NCBI GenBank assembly: GCA_965200825.1
Contig: OZ241385.1
Span: 2,232,001 to 2,296,000, forward strand
Origin: Bin80 sp026709335
Lineage (GTDB): Bacteria; Bacteroidota; Rhodothermia; Rhodothermales; Bin80
DNA length: 64,000 nucleotides
Reading direction: 5' to 3'
The notes below the pieces were generated by a model that was given only the letters and a program-made list of their open reading frames with translations, was not told the DNA's origin and made no database searches. A program made the translations under genes and the position numbers. Within the stretch, counting starts at the first letter, position 1. Each line of letters opens with the position of its first letter. Positions 57,145 to 64,000 of the stretch are shown here, one piece after another.

Positions 57145-57591
57145 TTAATTTGTAGGTTCTAAGGAATAATGCTGACCATTGATTGACCAGCTTACAGTGA
57201 TTGTTGCAGTTTTTTCCAGAATCTTGGCAACGGAACAATACTTATTGATGCTGAGGTCTACTGCTCGGCGCACTTTGTCTTGATCAAGTTGTCCCTCAAA
57301 CTCATAGTGCACATGTAGCTTTGTAAACAAAGAAGGAGTTTCGTGCTCAGCGCGATCGTAGGTGATGATAGTGTCAAACTTCTGGAGATCCTGTCGTTGT
57401 TTCTTGAGGACAATGACGATATCAATTCCGCTACAGCCACCTAAGGCCATTGCGACCGCCTGCATGGGGCCAACCCCCTGACCGCTTCCTCCTTCTTCAG
57501 GGCCAGTGTCCAGGTGCAACGTATTTCCATTGCTGTTCGCAGCAAGAAAGTGAAATTTGTCGTCCAGACGCTGGAGTGTAACCTTGGCCAT
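57145..57591 (-). CDS. OsmC-family protein, YhfA-like subgroup
   Basis: Protein of 148 aa. Cysteines occur in ALGGCSGIDIVIVL and NKYCSVAKILEKTA. The replacement of the classical Ohr context around the first cysteine and the KKQRQDLQKF stretch place it with the YhfA-like subgroup, whose substrate is not known. It is first in the two-gene reverse operon with the OsmC peroxidase-like protein. Confidence 0.9.
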   Translation of the reverse strand: MAKVTLQRLDDKFHFLAANSNGNTLHLDTGPEEGGSGQGVGPMQAVAMALGGCSGIDIVIVLKKQRQDLQKFDTIITYDRAEHETPSLFTKLHVHYEFEGQLDQDKVRRAVDLSINKYCSVAKILEKTATITVSWSINGQHYSLEPTN

Positions 57592-57718
57592 TTGGAGGAA
57601 TTATTTTTGCAAAATGTTAAACATCTATCCCCGCAACAGGATTCCCTGAAATCCATTTTGCAACTAAGGACTAAGATTTACGTAGCTTAAATAGGGTCAG
57701 AGATCATCACAGCAATCA

Positions 57719-58621
57719 ATGAAATCTCCATCTAGCTACAGAATCTTTGGATTTGCAATCGTCGCAGTTTTAATATTGACTGCTTCCAGAGTACTTCCTA
57801 CTGCAAAAGATGTCATCAAGAAAGAATATAAAGTGAATCCGGGAGGCACCTTGATCATAGATTTTGATCGAGGGAACATAGAGGTTGAGACGGGAGGAGA
57901 AAATTCTGTGAGAATTGAGCTTGAGCGTCGTGCACGGGCGGAGAGTTCGGAGGAAGCGGAGCGGCTCCTTGAGTCTGCTCATCGCTACGAGTTCAATAAA
58001 GATGGAGATGATGTCAGCATTCAGTCAAGAGTGGAAGATGAACGAGGACAAATGCGGTGGCGCAAAGGTCCTGCAATCAAAATCAACCTTACTGTAAGGG
58101 TGCCAGACAGATACGATGTAGATTTCAAAACGGGTGCCGGGAATGTAACGATCATGGAAGTTTCTGGAGATATCACAGGGCGTACCGGCGCGGGCAACAT
58201 CCTATTGGAAGATATAGAAGGTGAATTAGATGTAAAGTCTGGGGCTGGAAATGTGGATGTTTCTGGCAATATCGAGGATGCGGATGTTGCGACCGGTGCG
58301 GGAAATTTATCAATCTATGCCCAAGTGAATGATTTGCATGCGATGGTAGGAACCGGAAATGTAACAGTGGAAGTGATCGGGCAACCCCAAGGTAAGACCA
58401 AGCTTCGCACAGGTGCGGGCAATGTATCCCTTTCTCTTTCTGAGGATGTTCAGGCTGATGTTCGTGGAACTGCAAGCTTGGGAACCGTCAGCTGTGAATT
58501 TCCAATTGAAATCTCTAAAAAGCTTCTGTCTCATTCTTTCTCAGGTGAGATCAATGGGGGAGGGGATGCTTCAATTGTGATGGCGACCGCCGTAGGTAAT
58601 GTATCATTGCGCAGACATTAG
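57719..58621 (+). CDS. Exported DUF4097 beta-repeat protein
   Basis: Protein of 300 aa with a signal peptide (FGFAIVAVLILTASRVLP). The body is a run of short strands built on G-A-G-N: KTGAGNVTIMEV, RTGAGNILLEDI, KSGAGNVDVSGNI, ATGAGNLSIYAQV, RTGAGNVSLSLS. This is the DUF4097 putative-adhesin beta-helix. It is probably periplasmic or surface-exposed; role unknown. It stands alone, divergent from the OsmC pair. Confidence 0.87.
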   Translation: MKSPSSYRIFGFAIVAVLILTASRVLPTAKDVIKKEYKVNPGGTLIIDFDRGNIEVETGGENSVRIELERRARAESSEEAERLLESAHRYEFNKDGDDVSIQSRVEDERGQMRWRKGPAIKINLTVRVPDRYDVDFKTGAGNVTIMEVSGDITGRTGAGNILLEDIEGELDVKSGAGNVDVSGNIEDADVATGAGNLSIYAQVNDLHAMVGTGNVTVEVIGQPQGKTKLRTGAGNVSLSLSEDVQADVRGTASLGTVSCEFPIEISKKLLSHSFSGEINGGGDASIVMATAVGNVSLRRH

Positions 58622-58860
58622 TGATCATCGGCAAAATTATCCTGTGCCCCGTAGACCTCATCTCTTTGAGATCTCAGACTCTTCACTTTGAGTGGGTAGG
58701 CTATCTTCTGGAAGCCTTCAGGGCGGAAGTCCAATCCTCCGAGATAGAAGCAAATTCCGTTGGTAAATCGTTCTTTACTTCGGAGTCTATTGTTTGATCG
58801 GGAATAAGGAGTTGGATGCAGGGAAAAGCCGAATATAGATGCTATATTTTATTCTGTCTA
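58622..58860. other. Non-coding gap
   Basis: About 240 bases between DUF4097 and the conserved flank of the third ATPase. Nothing recognised. Confidence 0.4.
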
Positions 58861-58945
58861 AATCCTGTTTGATCGCACCATAACCCGATACAGGGTGCGA
58901 GATTTGACCCGGAAATACGAAAGCTAAGCTATTTAACGCTCCGAG
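58861..58945 (-). repeat. Conserved 3' flank of AAA+ ATPase member 3
   Basis: AATCCTGTTTGATCGCACC, GTGCGAGATTTGACCC and TAACGCTCCGAG align with 36676-36781 downstream of member 2. The hairpin after the stop is kept with changes in the loop (AATCCCTCCGAAGGATTTT on the coding strand). Confidence 0.6.
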
Positions 58946-60136
58946 TCAAAATCCTTCGGAGGGATTAGGGCGTACTTTCGTCTCGCGGACTGATTCAATA
59001 CTTTCGCGTCCGTATTTTTCTTTTAACCATGCATGCATGGAGGGAATAGAGATAGCATATTTTCCCTCGTACTCCTCGAGTATCCCCTTCCTGATAAAGA
59101 GATCAAACAAGTCCTGTGCTTCTTTTTTGTCATACTCATCTGTCAATGAAAACATAAAATCCTTATACTTGACAAGCTTCCCTTCGACAGCCTCTCCCAT
59201 CGACTTTATAAGGCATTGTAGCTGATCTCCACGAAAACTAGCTACGCGTTGTTTATAGTACTGCTTGCGCCCCTCTTGTCCCAATTTTATGACGGCATTC
59301 AATCCTTGCGTCGTCATGATTCCGCCATTTTCTTTCAAGTGCTCTGCAGCATGTTTTGCATAAGAATGGACGTGCCGGGGCCATTGATGCGTTTCCTGTA
59401 CAATCGTATCGATCCATACAGTCGGATTTCCCTGAGCACCTCCTTCTTTCGTGAGCCAGTCGTAAATCACCGCTCGCTCGGATTCCCTGCTTAAGGCTCC
59501 TAATTCCACAAAACAGCTTTCTGCGAATCTGGAGATCCCTAAGGATCCAAAGGCGTCGAGTGTCGTCCCTAATCCGGCCGCGAGCAGCACAACAGGTTTG
59601 TTCAACTCGCCATTATGAATAGCTTGAAGCACGTTGGTCGCAACGCTCTTCAATTCGGGGGTGTGGGGTGCGTTGGTCGTTCCTATTGTTTGAGCTTCAT
59701 CCAACTGTAGGAGCAACGGTTTCTTTCCACTACCCAGTATGCTTAAAGTTGTCTTTTGTGCCCATTCCGCTTTGACTCCTATTGGAGCCACCTGAATCAT
59801 AACCCCTCCGGTCCCCGAAAATTTAGCCCTGATGTTCTGCCCGAGAGATTTGCGTAATTCACTCGGGGTCCAAAGAGCCTGTGGATATATTTTCTTTTTG
59901 GTGGTTTCCCATCCATTCGCCAGGGCCAGCTTCTCACATTCATGAAGCAGGGCAGTTTTTCCCGAACCTGGTGCGCCTTGGATCAGGAAAACTGTTCCAT
60001 CCTTCTCCTGCGCTGCAAGCTTTAATTGTTTGGTAAAATCTCGGAGAATTCGTCCTCGTCCATGAAAATATGGAGTGGGGCCGCGGTCATGCGTTGACTT
60101 GGTTGAAGCAGCAGGGGGAATCTGAGACTTCGGCAT
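58946..60136 (-). CDS. AAA+ ATPase, three-copy family, member 3
   Basis: P-loop ATPase of 396 aa beginning MPKSQIPPAASTKSTHDRGP. PTPYFHGRGRIL is followed by Walker A GAPGSGKT at 54-61 and Walker B LLLQLDEAQ with Asp146-Glu147. ELNKPVVLLAAGLGTTLDAF and ETHQWPRHVHSYAKHAAEHL are shared nearly unchanged with member 2, whereas the segment between Walker A and B (residues about 80-130) differs completely among the three members. The C-terminus ISIPSMHAWLKEKYG is winged-helix-like, followed by a short charged tail. Partner and function unknown. A variable middle inside a constant frame suggests a recognition segment; this is inference. Confidence 0.82.
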   Translation of the reverse strand: MPKSQIPPAASTKSTHDRGPTPYFHGRGRILRDFTKQLKLAAQEKDGTVFLIQGAPGSGKTALLHECEKLALANGWETTKKKIYPQALWTPSELRKSLGQNIRAKFSGTGGVMIQVAPIGVKAEWAQKTTLSILGSGKKPLLLQLDEAQTIGTTNAPHTPELKSVATNVLQAIHNGELNKPVVLLAAGLGTTLDAFGSLGISRFAESCFVELGALSRESERAVIYDWLTKEGGAQGNPTVWIDTIVQETHQWPRHVHSYAKHAAEHLKENGGIMTTQGLNAVIKLGQEGRKQYYKQRVASFRGDQLQCLIKSMGEAVEGKLVKYKDFMFSLTDEYDKKEAQDLFDLFIRKGILEEYEGKYAISIPSMHAWLKEKYGRESIESVRETKVRPNPSEGF

Positions 60137-60200
60137 AATGCAAATGGCAAACCTTTTAGAATCGATTAGACAGGGTATAAGATCGATGGTTCCTGAAGCT
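60137..60200 (-). repeat. Conserved 5' flank of AAA+ ATPase member 3
   Basis: GAATCGATTAGACAGGGTAT and the following GATGGTTCC match 37943-38008 upstream of member 2. It is either a shared promoter/operator or the end of the duplicated unit. Confidence 0.6.
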
Positions 60201-60569
60201 GATTAGGCGGATCGCTGCACAAGGATGGATAAGCCTTCCTCAGGGGTTGTTACAGCAGTGTTGCTGTAAAGCACATTGTTCCTGTCGATGGCAGGGTGTT
60301 AACATAGAGGTTTCGAGAGCCGGGGATTCCTATCCCATGAGTACTATGCGATCCAAAGATTTATTCGCAGTGCTGTGTAGGTATTTGAGGCAATCTTTGC
60401 ACTCTGAATACATGCCTCCCGTGCTCAATCATCATGATTGTGCCGAGCAGTGTCCCCCTTCACCACCGTCGTACTGGAGCCCATTGAACGGAACAAAAAT
60501 CTATCAGTCCAACTTCTGGAACTAAAGATTAACAGAGGGTTCAATGGGTGTGAATTTTTCCAGAATTGG
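60201..60569. other. Non-coding gap before fadN
   Basis: About 370 bases. The fadN frame is open back to 60438 but those 44 codons do not resemble the family. Promoters for fadN and for the divergent ATPase should lie here. Confidence 0.45.
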
Positions 60570-62930
60570 ATGGTCAATAATTCTAGGTTTTTACCATTCA
60601 GGCGTGTGGCCGTGATTGGTGCAGGTACCATGGGAGCACAGATAGCGGCTCATTTGGCTAATGCAGGAGTTAAGGTTTTACTCCTGGATTTGGCAGCATC
60701 TGAAGGAGCCAAATCAGATGCGTTGGTCAAACAGCGACTCAAGATAGCCTCAAAATTGAAGCCCAACCCGTTTTTTACAAAGGCGGCTCTTCAGCGTATT
60801 GACTGTGGCACGATTGAGCATGACATCGAGAAAATTTCAGAAGCCGAATGGATTATTGAAGCCGTAGTTGAACGACTGGATATTAAACAGGCTCTACTGG
60901 AAAAAATCGAAAAGTATGGGAGTCCAGATAGTATCGTGTCAACCAATACCAGTGGTATTCCAATACACTTGCTTGCAGCAGAATGCAGCATCGAGTTTCG
61001 TCAGCGCTTCCTTGGTACACACTTCTTTAATCCACCCAGATATCTGCGTCTGCTTGAAGTCATTGCACATAAAGACACCAATTCTGAGGTACTGGACAGA
61101 ATAGAATGGTATGCCCGTGTCTGTCTTGGCAAGGATGTTGTGTATGCAAACGATGTTCCCTACTTCATTGGCAATCGGGTGGGCATTTATGGGATGATGG
61201 GAGCGATTCATCAATTTATCCATGAGGGATTCACGATTGAGGAAATTGATACGCTCACGGGACCACTGGTCGGACGACCAAGATCAGGAACATTCAGAAC
61301 TGCAGATCTGGTGGGTCTGGATGTGATGCAGCTCGTATGCTCCAATCTCTATGACAGCGTACCTGAAGACGAGAGTAGAGAGTGGTTCTTAATCCCGGAC
61401 GTACTTGAAAATTTGGTCAGCAAGGGAGCATTTGGGGCGAAATCGGGGGCCGGGTTTTATCGAAAGGAAGGTCGACAAATCCTGTCAATGGATTTATCCT
61501 CGGGAACGTATACGCCCCCCGCCGAACTTGACCTTGGAGATCTGGGCAAAATTAAGACGGCCGGGTCACTTCAGAATCGCCTATCTGCATTATTTGAAAA
61601 CGAAGAGCGTGCGGGCACCTTCTTTCGGGCGACTATGCTGGACCTGATGGCATATGCTTCAAGACGGGTAGGTGAGATCACAGATAACCCTGCATCTATT
61701 GACCGAGCAATATGTTCGGGATTTGGGTGGGAGATAGGGCCTTTTGCAACATGGGATGCAATAGGATTTGACAAGGTAAGAAAAGCTATGATCCAAGAGG
61801 GTCATATGTTGCCTGATTGGGTAAGGGATATGCCGGGAGAGGCTTCATTTTATGAGAGTCATGCCACGCGAGTTTATATCCCGGCCCAAAAAGAATATAT
61901 CACACAAAAGACACCCGCATCAGAACAGTCCCTCAAGTCCATCAAACGGAAGTCTGGCGGGGATTTATGGTCAAATGAGGAGTCAGGCTTGATAGATTTG
62001 GGAGACGGGGTTGTTTTATTTGAATTTCGATCGAAGGCCTGTACACTGGGCGCCAAGGTGATCAGTGGAATTATGGAAGTTGTTGACCTGGTTGAAAATG
62101 ACCCGGATTTATGCGGACTGGTGATTGGTAATGAGGGTACCCATTTTTCAGTGGGTGCCAACTTAGCAGAAATGGCAGAGGCCGTTCAATCCAGGAAATT
62201 TGAGAAAATAGACTGGTACATTGCCCGTTTTCAGTCTAGCATGCAGCGTGTACATTATGCACGAAAACCGGTGGTAGTCGCGGCCCATCAACGTGCATTG
62301 GGAGGGGGATGTGAACTGATGATGTCCGCTGTGCACCCGGTTGCTGCCGCTGAAACCTATGCAGGACTTGTAGAACTTGGAGTTGGTTTAATTCCAGCCG
62401 GCACAGGAAGTATGCGGCTCGCTTCAAAGGCTAGTAAAAAAAATCGGGGATATGACAGCAATTTGCTCTTTGATGTTATGCAGTATTTTGAGACTGTTGC
62501 CAAGGCAGTTGTCTCGACCAGTGCCGAAGAAGCACGCGATCTGGGATTTCTACCCAACCATGCATGTATTGTGATGAACGGTTTAGAGCGTTTCCATGCG
62601 GCAAAGCATGAGATACTGAGGCTTTCTGCCCAGGGGTATCGCCCACCGGTACAGGAAAAATTTCGTGTGCTGGGACGTCCAGGTGCTGCAGCACTGTGTA
62701 CCGCAGCCTATCAGCTACATCAAGGTAGATTCATCAGTGATTACGATCTGTATTTGGCAAAAAAATTGGCCTATATATTTACAGGTGGAGGCTTGAGCGG
62801 AGCAGAAGAAGTAACGGAATCCTATCTGTTAGACTTGGAGCGAGAGGTATTTCTCAGCCTTCTGGGGGAGCCCAAGACACAGGAGCGTATCGCCGGCATC
62901 CTTAAACATAATCGACCCGTCCGTAATTGA
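60570..62930 (+). CDS. fadN: 3-hydroxyacyl-CoA dehydrogenase / enoyl-CoA hydratase (FadN-like)
   Basis: Fatty acid beta-oxidation enzyme of 786 aa in which the dehydrogenase comes first and the hydratase last, the order of Bacillus FadN rather than FadB. The NAD-binding turn is AVIGAGTMG at residues 15-22. LGTHFFNPPRYLRLLEVI contains the catalytic His region, followed by two HCDH C-terminal domains (FIGNRVGIYG; FGWEIGPFATWD). The hydratase part has the oxyanion-hole segment GTHFSVGANLAEM and HQRALGGGCELMMSA. The length matches FadN (about 789). The start at 60570 is chosen because family similarity begins about 10 residues later. The thiolase gene follows after 13 bases. Confidence 0.92.
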   Translation: MVNNSRFLPFRRVAVIGAGTMGAQIAAHLANAGVKVLLLDLAASEGAKSDALVKQRLKIASKLKPNPFFTKAALQRIDCGTIEHDIEKISEAEWIIEAVVERLDIKQALLEKIEKYGSPDSIVSTNTSGIPIHLLAAECSIEFRQRFLGTHFFNPPRYLRLLEVIAHKDTNSEVLDRIEWYARVCLGKDVVYANDVPYFIGNRVGIYGMMGAIHQFIHEGFTIEEIDTLTGPLVGRPRSGTFRTADLVGLDVMQLVCSNLYDSVPEDESREWFLIPDVLENLVSKGAFGAKSGAGFYRKEGRQILSMDLSSGTYTPPAELDLGDLGKIKTAGSLQNRLSALFENEERAGTFFRATMLDLMAYASRRVGEITDNPASIDRAICSGFGWEIGPFATWDAIGFDKVRKAMIQEGHMLPDWVRDMPGEASFYESHATRVYIPAQKEYITQKTPASEQSLKSIKRKSGGDLWSNEESGLIDLGDGVVLFEFRSKACTLGAKVISGIMEVVDLVENDPDLCGLVIGNEGTHFSVGANLAEMAEAVQSRKFEKIDWYIARFQSSMQRVHYARKPVVVAAHQRALGGGCELMMSAVHPVAAAETYAGLVELGVGLIPAGTGSMRLASKASKKNRGYDSNLLFDVMQYFETVAKAVVSTSAEEARDLGFLPNHACIVMNGLERFHAAKHEILRLSAQGYRPPVQEKFRVLGRPGAAALCTAAYQLHQGRFISDYDLYLAKKLAYIFTGGGLSGAEEVTESYLLDLEREVFLSLLGEPKTQERIAGILKHNRPVRN

Positions 62931-62943
62931 TCAGTCCTGTGAA

Positions 62944-64000
62944 ATGCAATCTTCAGCGGTAATCGTCACAAGTCTACGTACCCCTATTGGAAAAGCAAAG
63001 CGGGGATCTCTTCGCTTCATGAGACCGGAAGCCATGGGGGCCAAAGTTGTTCGCGCGGCTCTGGATCATACCCCCAACTTGAGTGCAGAGGATGTGGATG
63101 ATGTTCTCATCGGATGTGCTTTTCCCGAGGGATCTCAAGGTATGAATGTAGGACGTATTATTGCTGGACTGGCAGAATTACCTGATTCCGTTCCCGGAGC
63201 TACGGTTAATCGCTTTTGCTCATCAGGACTGCAGACGATCGCCATGGCGAATCAGGCAATTACCGCAGGGCAGGCTCAATGCATGATTGCCGGAGGCACA
63301 GAAAGTATGACTCTCGTGCCCATGAGTGGATATTACTTTCAACCTGATCCCGAAATTGCTGACCAGAATCCGGATGTTTATCTCTCGATGGGGAATACGG
63401 CAGAAAACTTGGCCGAGAAATACAATATATCTCGTGAAGATCAGGATCGCTTCGCCCTCAGATCTCATGAGAATGCACTTGCAGCACAGTCCACAGGGCT
63501 TTTTGAAGACGAAATTGTTCCTCTGGATGTGCAGCAAACAAGTTTTCAAGATGGAGTTCAGAAAACCTGGACCTGTCGATTTACCACGGATGAGGGGCCA
63601 AGAGCGGACACGAGTCTTACAGCTCTTGGTAGCTTGCGTCCAGTATTCAGAAACAAGGGAAGTGTTACAGCCGGGAATTCTTCTCAGATGTCGGACGGCG
63701 CCGCTGCTACCGTGGTGATGTCCGAAAAAATGGCCGCGAGTTTGGATGTTGAGCCATTGGCACGAATGCTTGGATTTGCGGTGGCTGGAGTATCTCCATC
63801 AATTATGGGAATTGGCCCCGTCCCAGCAATAGAGAAGGTTCTGAAACAGACCGGACTCAGGCTTGATCAGATTGGACTGATTGAGTTAAATGAAGCTTTT
63901 GCGGTACAGGCACTGGCTGTCATCAGAGAAGCCAATCTAGATGAGTCAATTGTGAATGTCCACGGAGGTGCAATTGCATTAGGACATCCTTTGGGTTGCA
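62944..64000 (+). CDS. fadA: Acetyl-CoA C-acyltransferase (thiolase, FadA-like), cut by window end
   Basis: The last step of beta-oxidation, cleaving 3-ketoacyl-CoA with CoA. 352 codons are present. The acyl-accepting Cys92 is in VNRFCSSGLQTIA. MIAGGTESMTLVPM, ELNEAFAVQALAV and the C-terminal GGAIALGHPLGC with His348 are thiolase signatures. Only the last 30-40 residues should be missing. It is in one operon with fadN (13-base gap), as in other bacteria with this pair. Confidence 0.95.
   Translation, partial: MQSSAVIVTSLRTPIGKAKRGSLRFMRPEAMGAKVVRAALDHTPNLSAEDVDDVLIGCAFPEGSQGMNVGRIIAGLAELPDSVPGATVNRFCSSGLQTIAMANQAITAGQAQCMIAGGTESMTLVPMSGYYFQPDPEIADQNPDVYLSMGNTAENLAEKYNISREDQDRFALRSHENALAAQSTGLFEDEIVPLDVQQTSFQDGVQKTWTCRFTTDEGPRADTSLTALGSLRPVFRNKGSVTAGNSSQMSDGAAATVVMSEKMAASLDVEPLARMLGFAVAGVSPSIMGIGPVPAIEKVLKQTGLRLDQIGLIELNEAFAVQALAVIREANLDESIVNVHGGAIALGHPLGC

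Noticed and set aside
57733..58621. Repeated GAGNV strings considered as a DNA repeat array
   Set aside because: The repeats are at the protein level with variable codons and fit the DUF4097 beta-helix; there is no tandem DNA repeat.
1..64000. CRISPR array, tRNA or rRNA genes
   Set aside because: No regularly spaced repeats and no cloverleaf-like or ribosomal RNA sequence noticed on reading both strands; a dedicated tRNA scan would be needed to exclude a tRNA fully.

Overview
The window looks like a chromosomal segment of a Gram-negative, probably marine or host-associated bacterium of the Rhodothermota/Bacteroidota type. The evidence is indirect. Base composition is moderate. There are many Tat- and Sec-exported sugar-processing proteins (ThuA, DUF1080, Gfo/Idh/MocA, PVC-type haem propeller, DUF1549/DUF1553 plus DUF1501, sulfatase, GH10), a Bacteroidota-like promoter shape before one gene, and a FadN/FadA beta-oxidation pair. 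Planctomycetes-like lineages share many of these families, so the phylum call is only moderate. I found no rRNA, tRNA or CRISPR array.

Positions 1-28.6 kb are mostly catabolic. They hold a sulfatase cut by the window edge, a LarA-type nickel racemase homologue, a hydroxyacid dehydrogenase overlapping a beta-propeller lactonase, a ThuA/sugar-dehydrogenase/CBM6-like fusion with an exported TIM-barrel isomerase, and the conserved trio circularly permuted ATP-grasp / alpha-E / transglutaminase. A reverse-strand set follows (Gfo/Idh/MocA, DUF1080, CBM9-like) that fits periplasmic keto-sugar processing. After it come an SGNH-propeller-cytochrome c fusion, an SLC13-type permease with four TrkA-C-like modules, a GH10 xylanase bracketed by two copies of a 100-bp repeat, and a DUF1549/DUF1553 + DUF1501 pair.

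Positions 28.7-40.1 kb are a decaying defence island: two AAA+ ATPases of a family with three members in the window, a GmrSD-like DUF262/DUF1524 gene split by an ISL3-type element with a perfect 8-bp target duplication, an ImmA/IrrE peptidase with a DUF4411 PIN-like partner, a stub of a phospholipase-D-like gene, and a GHKL ATPase broken by several frameshifts.

Positions 40.6-47.5 kb return to catabolism: a tagatose-3-epimerase-like isomerase, then a tight reverse operon (GlcD-like FAD oxidase, Fe-S partner, Tm-1-like protein, creatininase), then a ThuA protein. Positions 47.7-60.2 kb are again accessory: an IS66 transposase, a stand-alone HsdR-N-like nuclease, a VIT-VWA protein overlapping a MerR regulator, a second near-identical ISL3 copy abutting the C-terminal remnant of a large helicase-nuclease, two OsmC proteins, a DUF4097 protein, and the third AAA+ ATPase. 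The window ends in a fadN-fadA operon.

The strongest candidate for something undescribed is the repeated AAA+ ATPase cassette: two of its three copies keep matching non-coding flanks on both sides. Next come two families of small palindromic repeats, about 100 bp and about 65 bp long, scattered through the region.
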